Shown: piece after piece, positions 36,601 through 46,084 of the stretch
Layout: each line of letters opens with the position of its first letter
Position numbering within the stretch: position 1 is the first letter of the stretch
Assembly (NCBI RefSeq): GCF_024626475.1
Contig: NZ_JANKHH010000002.1
Location: 16,589 to 80,588 of the forward strand
DNA: 64,000 nt
Origin: Parerythrobacter lacustris
GTDB lineage: Bacteria > Pseudomonadota > Alphaproteobacteria > Sphingomonadales > Sphingomonadaceae
Direction: 5' to 3'
Made by a program: the position numbers and the translations under genes
The notes under the pieces: generated by a model
The model's database searches: none
Told to the model about the DNA's origin: nothing
Seen by the model: only the letters and a program-made list of their open reading frames with translations

Positions 36601-38679
36601 GCCGAGATCGCCACGCGCTTCCGCCGCGACGAGATCCAGGGGCAGGGCATTACCGGTCCCTACCGCCTCGGCAGCCGCGCGATCGTGGCGAACAGCGAGA
36701 AGGTCACGCTCGAAGTGCGTGACCGTTTCCGTTCGGAGCTGGTCGTTTCGTCGACGCAGCTTACGCGTTTCATCGACTACGACATCGACCTGCTGTCGGG
36801 CACGATCACCTTCAAGCAGCCGATCCTCAGCCGCGACTTCGACCTCAATCCGCAATTCATCGTGATCGATTACGAGATCGACACGCTGGCCGGCGGCGAG
36901 TGGAACGCTGGTCTGCGCGCCGACTGGACCGACCGCAGCGGCAGGATCCGCATCGGCGCGACGGCGATTTCGGACAAGGGCGAGGGCGCGCGCACCGATA
37001 TGGGCGCGGTCGATCTGCGGGCGAAGCTCGGAAATTCGACCGAAATCCGCGCCGAGCTCGCGCTGAGCCGCAGCGAGGGCGAGACCGCAAACGGCTGGCT
37101 GGTCGAGGCGCAGCACCAGACCGGCAAGCTCGACGTACTGGCCTATGCCCGCTCGCTCGATGCCGATTACGGCGTGGGCCAGCAGAACGGCGCGGAACTG
37201 GGGCGGCGCAAGTTCGGGGTCGATGCACGGGTCAAGCTCGACGAGCACCTCTCGATCCTCGCCAGCACCTGGCAAGATGACAGCCTGACCGACGACGCCC
37301 GCCGCCGCGCTGCGCAAGTGCAGTTGGGCTACACCTCGAAGAACACCGACCTGCGGGTCGGGCTGGCACACTTCAACGATCGCTTGCCCGATGGTTCGCG
37401 CAACACCTCGACCGTGATCGAAGGCGGCGCGACCCAGCGCCTGTTCGACAACAAGTTGGAGCTGAGCGCCAGCACCAGCCTGGCGCTCGACGATGCGGAA
37501 TCGGTCGATCTGCCCGAGCGGCACCAGTTCGGCATGCGCTATGCGATCAGCCCCAATGTGCGGCTGGTCGGGCTATACGAGATTGCCAATGGCGAGAACA
37601 TCGACGCGCGCACCCTGCGCGGCGGGGTCGAAGTCACGCCGTGGTCGGGTGCCAAAGTCGTGTCCGCGCTCGGCAAGCAGCGGATCGACGAGAATGGCGA
37701 TCGCAGCTTTGCCGCCTTCGGACTTTCGCAATCGCTGCAGGTCTCGCCCTCGCTGACGCTCGACATGACCGTCGACGGAAGCCGCACAATCGGCGGCGGC
37801 GGCCCGGTCGGCGATATCGTCAACCCTGCGCAGCCGGTTTCGAGCGGCGGCCACCTGGGCCAGGACGGCACGCTGTTCGAGGACTTCACCGCTGTCACCC
37901 TCGGCGCAGCCTGGCGCAAGGACCGGTGGAGCGCGACCGCACGCGGCGAGTATCGCGATGGCGAATTCGCCGATCGCAAGGGCTTCACCTTCGGCGCAAT
38001 CCGCCAGCTCGGCGAGGGCAGCGTGGTCGGCTCGGGCTTTACCTGGACCAAGGCGAACGGCGAGAATTCGGCATCGACGGAGATTCTCGATGCAGCCATC
38101 GCCTTTGCGCATCGCCCCGACGATTCCGAATTCGCCCTGCTCGGCAAGCTCGAGTTCCGCAGCGATATCGTGACCAATGCAGTCGCCGGGGAAACGGGGC
38201 CGAGCGGTCGGACCGCGCTGCTGATCGACGGCGACGCGAAGTCGCAGCGCCTGATTGCCAGCCTTTCGACCAACTGGTCGCCGCGCGGGATCGACGATGA
38301 CGGCAACCAGTATCGCCGTGACGAATATGGCCTGTTCGTTGGCGCGCGCTACAATTTCGACCGCTTCGAAGGCTTCGACCTGTCGGGCACTTCGCTGCTC
38401 GCGGGCGGCGAGGCAAGGATCGGCATCGGTGAAAAGTTCGAGATCGGCGTTATCGGCACCGTTCGCGCCAACCTCGAAGACGATGTGACCAGCTACTCCT
38501 ACGGTCCGCAGATTGGATTCACCCCGGCCAAGGGCGTGCTGCTGACGGTGGGCTACAACATCGAAGGCTTCCACGACGAGGATTTCTCGGCTTCGCGCAA
38601 CACCGACGACGGGATCTACGCTTCGGTCCGGCTGAAGTTCGATGCGGACAGCTTCCGCTTCCTCGGCCTCGGGCGCTAG
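33616..38679 (+). CDS. Large multidomain outer-membrane protein (DUF11, SdrD-B/Ig-like domains, C-terminal barrel)
   Basis: 1687-residue exported protein starting with GTG at 33616, signal peptide ending AASAQ. It opens with TITNIAEARWTFQGTEFAT, the same motif as its neighbours. About residues 355-470 are DUF11-like (LSKTASRASAQPGDVVFYSI). Residues about 490-550 form an SdrD-B/carboxypeptidase-regulatory-like unit (GIPGVRVMMEDGSFAVTDAD). Around 735-790 is an invasin-like Ig segment (SKSNLVADGKTRPVVAIRVL). From about residue 920 to the C-terminus alternating strands suggest a large outer-membrane barrel, ending RLKFDADSFRFLGLGR. It is the natural anchor or exporter of the cluster. Domain limits are by eye. 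Confidence 0.85.
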   Translation: MRRHPSLREWAAALLLVLLPFVVPGAASAQTITNIAEARWTFQGTEFATASNTVTLQVAESPPEIRTFRPSPGSGSDISYSPTRCGNQSITATGASAGQVVTSVTETSVLTAGQTLIFQIRAAAANLDPGAVDQLSVIVETSAGDREELVIFETGPDSGVFVGAIPTVRMPPMPTTSDCRLSIADGQTIGISALQPGGTATIVHADVEVLADPFGVVFDSETGEPVSGAVVSLVNAATGQPATVFAEDGVTSWPSTVISGQSITDGAGNAYLMGAGEYWFPLTALGTYRLTIQPPTPYTAPSIVQPPQLATLTRPDGRPFIIVDGSYGGTFQLSDPTPVQIDIPLDRPSLAVSLSKTASRASAQPGDVVFYSITVRNQDAGRVKRGVTVADSPSRWLRLRTDSVRIDGVADPAAVSTSPDGSLLTFSLGDIAGGQSKRVTYAMVVRADAPPGQAVNRADATDSLGRMATASASVAIERETIAGRMTIIGRVTAGACSLTEPRIGIPGVRVMMEDGSFAVTDADGRYHFEGVVPGTHVVQASRMTLPEGGEFVDCHRSTRSAGSAISRFVTGQGGSLAVADFHATVSEAYLAELSAQKPGDAAEAPQDAEARTDAPSEASAPAPDTDWLALGDGPDGWLTPEIGPNPRAPAIRVAIRHRKGQTIALRVDGKPVDPLAFDGTRSSEKGKYAVSMWRGVPLVNERTVLSADIINSFGEINETITREVFFTTTPAKVELVESKSNLVADGKTRPVVAIRVLDRNNRPLREGVSGDFTLGAPYQSAEQLKRQQLNQLTGLGTSSARWVIEGDEGIALIELAPTMVSGSLRLDFRFDDGEIARQQELEAWIVPGDIEWTVIGLAEGSVGARTVADNMERSGRFDSDLGDNARVALYAKGRVLGKYLVTLAYDSAKQRDDQRVLGALDPDAYYTVFADGSSRRFDAASREKLYVRIETATFYALYGDFETGFDQTRLARYNRTATGVKAEGRFGAVHAEGFAAEIATRFRRDEIQGQGITGPYRLGSRAIVANSEKVTLEVRDRFRSELVVSSTQLTRFIDYDIDLLSGTITFKQPILSRDFDLNPQFIVIDYEIDTLAGGEWNAGLRADWTDRSGRIRIGATAISDKGEGARTDMGAVDLRAKLGNSTEIRAELALSRSEGETANGWLVEAQHQTGKLDVLAYARSLDADYGVGQQNGAELGRRKFGVDARVKLDEHLSILASTWQDDSLTDDARRRAAQVQLGYTSKNTDLRVGLAHFNDRLPDGSRNTSTVIEGGATQRLFDNKLELSASTSLALDDAESVDLPERHQFGMRYAISPNVRLVGLYEIANGENIDARTLRGGVEVTPWSGAKVVSALGKQRIDENGDRSFAAFGLSQSLQVSPSLTLDMTVDGSRTIGGGGPVGDIVNPAQPVSSGGHLGQDGTLFEDFTAVTLGAAWRKDRWSATARGEYRDGEFADRKGFTFGAIRQLGEGSVVGSGFTWTKANGENSASTEILDAAIAFAHRPDDSEFALLGKLEFRSDIVTNAVAGETGPSGRTALLIDGDAKSQRLIASLSTNWSPRGIDDDGNQYRRDEYGLFVGARYNFDRFEGFDLSGTSLLAGGEARIGIGEKFEIGVIGTVRANLEDDVTSYSYGPQIGFTPAKGVLLTVGYNIEGFHDEDFSASRNTDDGIYASVRLKFDADSFRFLGLGR

Positions 38680-38688
38680 GCACAGTCG

Positions 38689-40797
38689 ATGACCCAGCCG
38701 TTTATCCCTAACTCGCCATTAACCATCATGCGCTATCGGCCCGATATGGGCAGCAATTTCGATCGTGCGGATCTCGTCGGCCATGCAGCAAGGCTCATTT
38801 GCGCCTTGCTCGCATGCCTTGCCGCATTGCTCGGATCGCCGGCGTTGGCGCAGACCACGACGACCTATTCGAATGCGACCACCGGGACGATCAACAACAC
38901 GACCACTTGCACGGCTCCCCTGGTACGCAATTTCACCGTGGGGACGAGCTACACGGTAACCGACGTGAATCTCGGGGTTCTTGTGACCCACACCTGGCGC
39001 GGTGATTTGCAGATAACGCTGGAGTCTCCCGCTGGCACGCGCGTGCAGTTGGTCAATGGCGATACGAATACGATCAGCGGCGACAATTTCAACGTCCTGC
39101 TCGACGATGCTGCGGTGCAGGTCGTGAATACCGATAGCCCGACCGGAAACCATTCGACGACGGCGCCGCCCTACCAGAACACTTTCAGCCCCAACAATCC
39201 GCTGTCTGCCTTCAACGGTGAGAACTCCGCCGGAACCTGGCGGCTCGAGATCTGCGACCTGTTTCCCTCGGCCGACAACGGTTCGTTCCGCCGGGCGGAT
39301 CTCTATCTTACCTCGCCGCCGCCGGCATTTGCCGACCTGTCGCTGACCAAGACGCTGATCGGTGCCGCTCCGAGCAATGGGGGGACGGTGACCTGGCGCC
39401 TTTCGGCCACGAATGCGTCCGGCTCGCCCAACACCGCGACCGGCGTAGTGGTGCGGGACTACCTGCCTGCGGGCTTCACCTTTGTATCCGCATCGGGTTC
39501 GGGCACGTTCAATTCGGCGACCGGGGACTGGACGGTTGGCTCGCTGACTCCGGGGCAAACCAGGACGATCGATATCGTCGGGACGATCACCGCGACGGCA
39601 GGGGCAACGATCACCAACAATGCCGAGATAACCGCGAGCAGTATAGGCGACAGCGATTCGACCGTGAACAACGGCATCACCAGCGAGGACGACTATGCGA
39701 CCTCAAGCTTCGTCGTCGCGGGGACGCGCACGGCGGGTACACCACCGACGTTGTTCTGCCCCAACGGCACAATCCTGTTCGACTGGGACACCAGGACCTG
39801 GACAGCGGGAAGCACCAGCAACAGCTATGCGCTGGGTTCGCTCGGAAACGCGAATTTCGTACTCACCAACCCGGGAACATGGCTCAACAACGCGGGACTT
39901 GGGGGGCAATCGCCGAACCTGCAGAACATTGTCACGGGGGGGCTCAGTCCGGCGCAGAACTCGTTGATCCAGCTGGTCGACCTGCCCAACCAGAGCTCGG
40001 TGGTCACGACGACGATTACATTGCCTCGGGTTATGGCCGGCGCGCAATTTTCGGTGTTCGATGTCGACTTTGGGGCAGCCCAGTTTGCCGACCGCATCAC
40101 CGTGCGCGGATCGCTGCGGGGTACGACCGTCTTGCCGACGCTGACCAATGGCGTGGCCAATTATGTGATCGGGAATTCCGCCTATGGCGATCTTGCCTCG
40201 GACAACACGTCAGCCAACGGCAATCTGACGGTGACGTTCTCCAGCGCGATCGACACGATCATCATCGAATACGGCAACCATTCGCTCGCCCCGGCCAATC
40301 CCGGCCAGCAGGCGATTTCGATCCACGACATCAATTTCTGCCTGCCTTACACCACGCTGTCGGTGACCAAGACCAGCGCGGTCATCTCGAACCCGATCGA
40401 GGGTGCGACCAATGCCAAGGCCATTCCGGGCGCGTTGATCGAATACATCATCGCGGTCTCGAACACCGGCGACAGCTCGGCCGATACCGGCACCGTGTTC
40501 GTACGCGATAATGCCCCTGCCGATGCCAAGCTGTGCCTGACCACCTACGGTGCGGGCGGGCCGGTGCAATTTACCGACGGTAGCCCGACCTCCGGGCTGA
40601 CCTATAGTTATACGAACCTGTCCTCGGCGACCGACAATCTCGAGTTCTCGTCCGACGGAGGCAGCACATGGACCTATGTGCCGGTGCCCGATGCGGATGG
40701 ATGCGATGCGGCAATAACCAACTTCCGCATCCGGCCGGGCGGGACATTTGCACCGGCGACAGGCTTCACGCTAAGGGCGCGCTTCCGGGTCGAATAG
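38689..40797 (+). CDS. Secreted protein with P-domain and DUF11 repeats
   Basis: 702-residue exported protein; the signal segment (LICALLACLAALLGSPALAQ) lies after a charged leader, so the start may be the ATG at 38728 rather than 38689. Residues about 55-205 form a proprotein convertase P-domain (VTHTWRGDLQITLESPAGTR, then NSAGTWRLEICDLF). A DUF11 unit follows (ADLSLTKTLIGA, VVRDYLPAGFTFV). A middle region of about 150 residues is unassigned. A second DUF11-like unit contains KAIPGALIEYIIAVSN. It ends LRARFRVE. No protease domain is linked to the P-domain. Confidence 0.85.
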   Translation: MTQPFIPNSPLTIMRYRPDMGSNFDRADLVGHAARLICALLACLAALLGSPALAQTTTTYSNATTGTINNTTTCTAPLVRNFTVGTSYTVTDVNLGVLVTHTWRGDLQITLESPAGTRVQLVNGDTNTISGDNFNVLLDDAAVQVVNTDSPTGNHSTTAPPYQNTFSPNNPLSAFNGENSAGTWRLEICDLFPSADNGSFRRADLYLTSPPPAFADLSLTKTLIGAAPSNGGTVTWRLSATNASGSPNTATGVVVRDYLPAGFTFVSASGSGTFNSATGDWTVGSLTPGQTRTIDIVGTITATAGATITNNAEITASSIGDSDSTVNNGITSEDDYATSSFVVAGTRTAGTPPTLFCPNGTILFDWDTRTWTAGSTSNSYALGSLGNANFVLTNPGTWLNNAGLGGQSPNLQNIVTGGLSPAQNSLIQLVDLPNQSSVVTTTITLPRVMAGAQFSVFDVDFGAAQFADRITVRGSLRGTTVLPTLTNGVANYVIGNSAYGDLASDNTSANGNLTVTFSSAIDTIIIEYGNHSLAPANPGQQAISIHDINFCLPYTTLSVTKTSAVISNPIEGATNAKAIPGALIEYIIAVSNTGDSSADTGTVFVRDNAPADAKLCLTTYGAGGPVQFTDGSPTSGLTYSYTNLSSATDNLEFSSDGGSTWTYVPVPDADGCDAAITNFRIRPGGTFAPATGFTLRARFRVE

Positions 40798-40871
40798 CGC
40801 CGCGGGTTCGGCCAACCTCCGCTCGCAACCTCCCTTGCCCGGGGCCGCGCGGCGCACTACTCAGACGCGCC

Positions 40872-42005
40872 ATGGAACCCACGCACAAACCCGTCATCTC
40901 ATCGACCGGCCTGTTCACGCCGGACGAGAGCATCAGCAATGCCGAACTGGTCGAGAGCTTCAATGCCTATGTCGCGAAGTTCAATGCCGACAATCAGGCG
41001 GATATCGAGGCCGGAGAGGTCGAGCCTCTGCAACCCAGCTCGGTCGAATTCATCGAGAAGGCGAGCGGGATCAAGTCGCGCCATGTGATAGCCAAGGCAC
41101 CGGTGCTCGATATCGAGTGCATGGCACCGCGTTGGCCCGAACGGTCGAACGACGAGCCTTCGATCATGGCCGAGATCGGCGTCAAGGCGGCGCGGCAGGC
41201 GCTGGAGCGGGCAGGGCGCGAGGCAAAGGATGTCGACGCCGTTCTCTGCGCCGCCTCGAACATGCAGCGCCCCTATCCGGCGATGGCGATCGAAATCCAG
41301 CAGGCGCTGGGCATCGAGGGCTTCGGTTTCGACATGAACGTCGCCTGCTCATCCGCCACCTTCGGCATCCAGACGGCAGCCGACTACATCCGGGCAGGCA
41401 ATGCGAAGAGCGTGCTGGTCGTCAGCCCGGAAATCACCAGCGGCCACCTCAACTGGCGCGACCGGGATAGCCATTTCATCTTCGGCGATGTCGCGACCGC
41501 CGTACTCGTCGAAGATGCATCGCTTGCGCCGGCGGACCATTGGGAAATTCTCGGAACGAAGCTCAAGACCGTGTTCTCGAACAACATCCGCAACAATTTC
41601 GGTTTCCTCAACCGGGCGCATCCCGAGACCGCCGACGCGCCTGACAAGCTGTTCGTCCAGGAGGGGCGCAAGGTGTTCAAGGAAGTCGTCCCGATGGTGG
41701 CACAGATGATCGCCGACGAAGCGCAGCGTCTTTCGATCGAGCCGCAATCGCTGCGGCGCCTGTGGCTGCACCAGGCCAACGCCGGGATGAACCGGCTGAT
41801 CGCGCAGCGGGTGCTCGGCCACGAAGCGAGCGAAGACGAGAGCCCGACCGTGCTCGATACCTATGGTAATACCTCCAGCGCAGGTTCGATCATCGCGTTC
41901 CACCTGCACAGCGAAGACCTGGTGGCAGGCGATACCGGCATCATTTGCAGCTTCGGCGCAGGCTATTCTGCGGGGACGGTGTTCGTCCGCAAAGTCCGCA
42001 CGTGA
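40872..42005 (+). CDS. Beta-ketoacyl-ACP synthase III family protein
   Basis: 377-residue thiolase-fold enzyme. The catalytic Cys is in NVACSSATFG, the His in WLHQANAGMN and the Asn in YGNTSSA, matching the Cys-His-Asn triad of FabH-like enzymes that condense an acyl-CoA with malonyl-ACP. It is about 60 residues longer than classical FabH, with inserts near residues 20-60 and 230-270. It is therefore probably the FabH-like paralog found in alphaproteobacteria or a specialised synthase. It lies near psd-pssA, in line with lipid synthesis. Confidence 0.88.
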   Translation: MEPTHKPVISSTGLFTPDESISNAELVESFNAYVAKFNADNQADIEAGEVEPLQPSSVEFIEKASGIKSRHVIAKAPVLDIECMAPRWPERSNDEPSIMAEIGVKAARQALERAGREAKDVDAVLCAASNMQRPYPAMAIEIQQALGIEGFGFDMNVACSSATFGIQTAADYIRAGNAKSVLVVSPEITSGHLNWRDRDSHFIFGDVATAVLVEDASLAPADHWEILGTKLKTVFSNNIRNNFGFLNRAHPETADAPDKLFVQEGRKVFKEVVPMVAQMIADEAQRLSIEPQSLRRLWLHQANAGMNRLIAQRVLGHEASEDESPTVLDTYGNTSSAGSIIAFHLHSEDLVAGDTGIICSFGAGYSAGTVFVRKVRT

Positions 42006-42088
42006 TCGCAGCCCTCCCGCATCGTGACAGTGTTTGCGGCAGGTCTCGCGCCTTGTGGTTGCGCAGCGCACGACCTAAGTGACCCTCC

Positions 42089-42841
42089 ATGGCAGGTGAA
42101 ATTCTCGACAATCGCGGGCGCGGCGACGCCAGCTGGAATTGGCCTTCGATCCATCCGGAAGGTCGCAAGTTCGGCATTATCGCACTGGCCATCAGCCTGT
42201 TCTTCCTGCTGATTATGGACTGGGAAATTGTCGGCTGGCCATTGCTCGGGCTGACCGCTTTCGTGTTCGCCTTCTTCCGCGATCCCGAGCGTGTGGTGCC
42301 GCAGGGTGATGACGTCATCGTTGCGCCCGCCGACGGGCTCGTGTCGCTCATCGCGCAGGTCGAACCACCACGCGAACTGGTGGGTGACGATGGCCTAGGC
42401 AGTGCCGGCCTTACGCCCTTGCCGGTCACGCGCGTGTCGATCTTCATGAGTGTGTTCGACGTACACATCAATCGCGCGCCGATCTCGGGAACGGTCAAGC
42501 GGCTGATCTACATGCCGGGAAAATTCATGAATGCCGATCTCGACAAGGCGAGCGAAGAGAACGAGCGCCAGCACATATTGATCGAACGGCACGACGGGCT
42601 CTTGATCGGGTTTACCCAGATTGCCGGGCTGGTGGCGCGGCGCATCGTGCCCTTCGTGAAGCCGGGCGACATACTGGCTGCGGGCCAACGCGTGGGCCTG
42701 ATCCGCTTTGGCAGCCGAGTCGATGTCTACTTGCCGACGGGCACGGATTCGGCAGTGCTGTTAGGGCAGAAAGTTGTTGCCGGTGAGACTGTACTGGCGC
42801 GCATTGGCACGCAAAAACTGATCGAAGGGGTCGCACAATGA
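42089..42841 (+). CDS. psd: Phosphatidylserine decarboxylase
   Basis: 250-residue pyruvoyl-dependent enzyme that makes phosphatidylethanolamine at the inner membrane. A membrane-associated N-terminus ([20 protein letters not shown]) is followed by FRDPERVVP, the conserved APADG ([11 protein letters not shown]) and [11 protein letters not shown]. The self-cleaving Gly-Ser is in [11 protein letters not shown], as in the short archaeal-type Psd. Its stop overlaps the pssA start by 4 bases, giving a coupled operon. Confidence 0.96.
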   Translation: MAGEILDNRGRGDASWNWPSIHPEGRKFGIIALAISLFFLLIMDWEIVGWPLLGLTAFVFAFFRDPERVVPQGDDVIVAPADGLVSLIAQVEPPRELVGDDGLGSAGLTPLPVTRVSIFMSVFDVHINRAPISGTVKRLIYMPGKFMNADLDKASEENERQHILIERHDGLLIGFTQIAGLVARRIVPFVKPGDILAAGQRVGLIRFGSRVDVYLPTGTDSAVLLGQKVVAGETVLARIGTQKLIEGVAQ

Positions 42842-43707
42842 GTGATGACGAGGGCCTCGGCGAAGTCAGACTCGGCCCCAAGGCTGCGGAGGACGAGATA
42901 CCCCGGCATCGCGGCAAGAAGCAGGTGCGCGGGTTGTCGCTGCGCGCGGTCCTGCCCAATGCGATCACCGCCGCGGCGATGTGCTCGGGTCTGACGGGCA
43001 TCCGCTTCGCTATTGCCGAGAACTGGGCGGCAGCGGTTTTTGCAGTGATCCTCGCCGGGTTGCTGGACGGAATGGACGGGCGGATCGCCAGATTGCTCAA
43101 CGCGCAGTCGCGGTTCGGTGCAGAACTGGACAGCCTGGCCGACTCGTTGTCGTTCGGCATCGCTCCGGCGATCATTTTCTACCTCTGGACCCTGCAGGAC
43201 TTGCCACGCATCGGCTGGTTCGCCTCGCTCGCCTTTGCGCTGTGTTGCGCGCTGCGATTGGCGCGGTTCAACGCGCAGATCGACACCGACGAGCAACCGC
43301 ATAAATCGGCGGGCTTCCTGACTGGGGTCCCTGCTCCGGTCGGCGCGGGGCTGGCGTTCACCCCGTTCTATCTGTGGATGGCGACAGGGGACGAGTTGTT
43401 TCGTGAACCGGTCATCAACGCCGTTTGGATGGCGGTCATCGCGTTCCTGATGATCTCCAATCTCGCGACATTCAGCTGGAGTTCGATCCGGCCACGCAGG
43501 AACGTACGGCTGGAACTAATCGCATTCGTCGGCATTCTTTTCGCCGCGCTGCTTATGGAGCCGTGGTGGACACTTACGGTAATCTGCGCCGGCTACTTGG
43601 CGCTAATGCCCTGGGCATTGATTCGCTATGGCCGGATCAAGCGGCAACGGGCAGTTGCCAACCAGCCTGTACCGACACCACTGGACGTAAGTCACCTGCC
43701 TGATTGA
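42838..43707 (+). CDS. pssA: CDP-diacylglycerol-serine O-phosphatidyltransferase
   Basis: 289-residue membrane enzyme making phosphatidylserine, the substrate of Psd. The CDP-alcohol phosphotransferase motif D-x2-DG-x2-AR-x8-G-x3-D-x3-D is visible starting at [20 protein letters not shown] and continuing [13 protein letters not shown] (about residues 79-112). Several membrane segments follow. Its last 71 bases overlap, on the opposite strand, a possible small membrane protein gene. Confidence 0.95.
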   Translation: MSDDEGLGEVRLGPKAAEDEIPRHRGKKQVRGLSLRAVLPNAITAAAMCSGLTGIRFAIAENWAAAVFAVILAGLLDGMDGRIARLLNAQSRFGAELDSLADSLSFGIAPAIIFYLWTLQDLPRIGWFASLAFALCCALRLARFNAQIDTDEQPHKSAGFLTGVPAPVGAGLAFTPFYLWMATGDELFREPVINAVWMAVIAFLMISNLATFSWSSIRPRRNVRLELIAFVGILFAALLMEPWWTLTVICAGYLALMPWALIRYGRIKRQRAVANQPVPTPLDVSHLPD

Positions 43708-43894
43708 TCAAACGCAACGCAGGGCGCGCCGCGACTTCAACCACCGTCACTCTTGCAACGGTAACCGGAACGAAGGCCATCTCGCGCGTCAGGCGGCGGT
43801 GGGCATTTCGCCCACGCACCGCGCTGTCGGCAAGAACGACAGTTGCCGCGATCGCGCTTCCGCCGAACAGGACAATCAGAGCAAATTCGAGCAT
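43637..43894 (-). CDS. Possible small membrane protein
   Basis: 85 residues from ATG at 43894. The N-terminus MLEFALIVLFGGSAIAATVV is a good membrane segment; the rest is Arg/Val-rich. The ribosome site is weak (AAAGA). Its 3' end overlaps the 3' end of pssA by 71 bases in antisense, which is unusual. I regard it as plausible but unproven, and the function is unknown. Confidence 0.45.
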   Translation of the reverse strand: MLEFALIVLFGGSAIAATVVLADSAVRGRNAHRRLTREMAFVPVTVARVTVVEVAARPALRLINQAGDLRPVVSVQAGWQLPVAA

Positions 43895-43928
43895 GTCTTT
43901 AATCTTTCTCTGCGTGCCCACAAAGCCG

Positions 43929-43958
43929 TTGACAGGCTTTGGGTGACCTGTGGATAAT
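43929..43958 (+). promoter_or_regulatory. Candidate promoter upstream of rpsB
   Basis: TTGACA at 43929-43934 and GATAAT at 43953-43958 with an 18-base spacer. It lies 280 bases before the rpsB start, inside the stretch 43895-44238 that holds no other gene, and would give a long leader. S2 leaders often carry autoregulatory structure, but I could not identify one here. Confidence 0.5.
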
Positions 43959-44238
43959 GTTTGCCGACGAGCATTCGATCCATCGGAATCGCAGTGTTCT
44001 CTTTTTGTTCTGACCCGTCAAGCGCTTTTTGCGCCCGATGCCCTGTCGCTTGCGATGAATTGAGGCTGGATTTCTTGCTGTAGGGGCGCTAAGGTGCCCG
44101 CGTTCGCAGTCGGAGCGGCGTGTTTAGCGCATCCCGTCGGCGGGCAAATTCACATGGAAAGCACGCATCACCGGTGCCGCAGAGGGGTCTCCTCACGGTT
44201 CCAGCTTTCCAGAGGCATAACCGGAAGGGAATTTACCT

Positions 44239-44991
44239 ATGGCGGCTCCTACCGTCACCATGCAGCAATTGATCGAGGCCGGCGCACATTTCGGCCACCA
44301 GACCCACCGCTGGAACCCGCGGATGAAGCCGTACATCTTCGGCGCCCGCAATGGGGTCCACATCATCGACCTGTCGCAGACCGTGCCGCTGTTCGCGCGC
44401 GCGCTCGACTTCGTCCACCAGACCGCACGTTCGGGCGGCAAGGTCCTGTTCGTCGGCACCAAGCGCCAGGCGCAGGAGCCGATTGCGGAGGCTGCGCGCG
44501 CTTCGGGCCAGCACTTCGTCAACCACCGCTGGCTCGGCGGCATGCTGACCAACTGGAAGACCATCAGCGGTTCGATCAAGCGCCTCAAGACCCTCGAAGA
44601 GCAGCTTTCGGGCGAAACTTCGGGTCTGACCAAGAAGGAAATTCTCCAGCTGACCCGCGAGCGCGACAAGCTCGAAATGTCGCTCGGCGGCATCCGCGAC
44701 ATGGGCGGCATTCCGGACGTGATGTTCGTGATCGATGCCAACAAGGAAGAGCTGGCGATCAAGGAAGCCAATGTTCTGGGTATTCCGGTCGTCGCCGTGC
44801 TCGACACCAATGTCGATCCCGAAGGCATCGCCTTCCCGGTGCCGGGCAATGACGATGCGGCCCGTGCCGTGCGCCTCTACTGCGACGCGATCGCGCAGGC
44901 GGCGAGCACCGGCAAGGGTGCCGGCATCGTCGATTCGGGTGCGGATGTCGGCGCGATGGCCGAACCGCCGGTCGAAGCGACCGCCGAGTAA
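44239..44991 (+). CDS. rpsB: 30S ribosomal protein S2
   Basis: 250-residue S2. It starts [20 protein letters not shown], has [20 protein letters not shown], the conserved [14 protein letters not shown] and [20 protein letters not shown] short acidic C-terminal tail ends EATAE. S2 binds the small subunit late in assembly with S1. tsf follows after 113 bases in the usual order. Confidence 0.98.
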   Translation: MAAPTVTMQQLIEAGAHFGHQTHRWNPRMKPYIFGARNGVHIIDLSQTVPLFARALDFVHQTARSGGKVLFVGTKRQAQEPIAEAARASGQHFVNHRWLGGMLTNWKTISGSIKRLKTLEEQLSGETSGLTKKEILQLTRERDKLEMSLGGIRDMGGIPDVMFVIDANKEELAIKEANVLGIPVVAVLDTNVDPEGIAFPVPGNDDAARAVRLYCDAIAQAASTGKGAGIVDSGADVGAMAEPPVEATAE

Positions 44992-45104
44992 ACCAGGTGA
45001 ATTGGCGGGCGTGAAACGCGTCCGTCACATTCCTGCTCCAGCGCGCCGGAGACCCCGACCCCTCGGGCCCGGCGCGCCCGAATTATTGAAGAAGGACTAG
45101 ACCA

Positions 45105-46031
45105 ATGGCGAATTTCACCACCGCCGACATCAAGGCGCTGCGCGAAAAGACCGGCGCCGGCATGATGGACGCCAAGAAGGCGCTGACCGAAACCGACGGC
45201 GACATCGAAGCCGCGATCGACGCGCTGCGCGCCAAGGGCCTCGCCACCGCGCAGAAGAAGTCGAGCCGCACCGCTGCGGAAGGCCTCGTCGGCGTTGCCG
45301 TCAGCGGGACCCGCGGCGTTGCCGTCGAAGTCAATTCGGAAACCGACTTCGTTGCCAAGAACGACCAGTTCCAGGACTTCGTCCGCAAGGTCACCGATGT
45401 CGCGATCGGCGCATCAGCTGACGATGTCGACGCGCTCAAGGGCATGGCCTACCCCGATGGCGGCACCGTTTCGGACAAGCTGACCGATAACGTCGCGACC
45501 ATCGGCGAGAACCAGCAGGTTCGCCGGATGAAGACCGTCGAAGTCGCCAGCGGCATGGTCGTGCCCTATATGCACAATGCGGTTGCGGCCAACCTCGGCA
45601 AGATCGGCGTGCTCGTCGCGCTCGAGTCCGATGCCGGTGCCGACGTGCTCGAGCCGCTCGGCAAGCAGATCGCGATGCATATCGCGGCGGCTTTCCCGCA
45701 GGCGCTGAACGCCGATGGCCTCGACGCCGACCTGATCGAGCGCGAGCGCAAGATCGCCGCCGAAAAGGCTGCCGAGAGTGGCAAGCCCGCCGAGGTCCAG
45801 GCCAAGATGGTAGATGGCGCGATCAACAAGTTCGCCAAGGAAAACGCGCTGCTTAGCCAGGTCTTTGTGATGGATAACAAGACCCCGATCGCGGACGTCG
45901 TTGCCAAGGCGGGCAAGGACGCGGGCACCTCGATCGTGCTCAAGGACTATGTCCGCTTCCAGCTCGGTGAAGGCATCGAGAAGGAAGAAAGCGATTTCGC
46001 GGCGGAGGTGGCCGCAGCCGTCAAGGGCTGA
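45105..46031 (+). CDS. tsf: Translation elongation factor Ts
   Basis: 308-residue EF-Ts, the nucleotide exchange factor for EF-Tu. The N-terminal UBA-like domain reads [20 protein letters not shown]. The core has [15 protein letters not shown], the signature for the first dimerisation domain, and [15 protein letters not shown] near the end. Its length and order after rpsB are normal. A strong terminator follows 21 bases downstream. Confidence 0.98.
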   Translation: MANFTTADIKALREKTGAGMMDAKKALTETDGDIEAAIDALRAKGLATAQKKSSRTAAEGLVGVAVSGTRGVAVEVNSETDFVAKNDQFQDFVRKVTDVAIGASADDVDALKGMAYPDGGTVSDKLTDNVATIGENQQVRRMKTVEVASGMVVPYMHNAVAANLGKIGVLVALESDAGADVLEPLGKQIAMHIAAAFPQALNADGLDADLIERERKIAAEKAAESGKPAEVQAKMVDGAINKFAKENALLSQVFVMDNKTPIADVVAKAGKDAGTSIVLKDYVRFQLGEGIEKEESDFAAEVAAAVKG

Positions 46032-46052
46032 GCTGGCCCTGCCGTCAGAGTT

Positions 46053-46084
46053 GGGCCGTCAGGGTAAGCCCTGGCGGCCCTTTT
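46053..46084 (+). terminator. Rho-independent terminator of rpsB-tsf
   Basis: GGGCCGTCAGGG pairs with CCCTGGCGGCCC (one G-U pair) around a TAAG loop, followed by TTTT at 46081-46084. This 12-base-pair stem is the clearest terminator in the window. The following 267 bases (46085-46351) contain no convincing gene. Confidence 0.9.

Noticed and set aside
34378..37524. 1048-codon minus-strand frame opposite the large outer-membrane protein
   Set aside because: Composition is typical of antisense frames (Arg, Ala, His and Asp runs) with no domain, while the plus frame has a signal peptide and recognisable domains.
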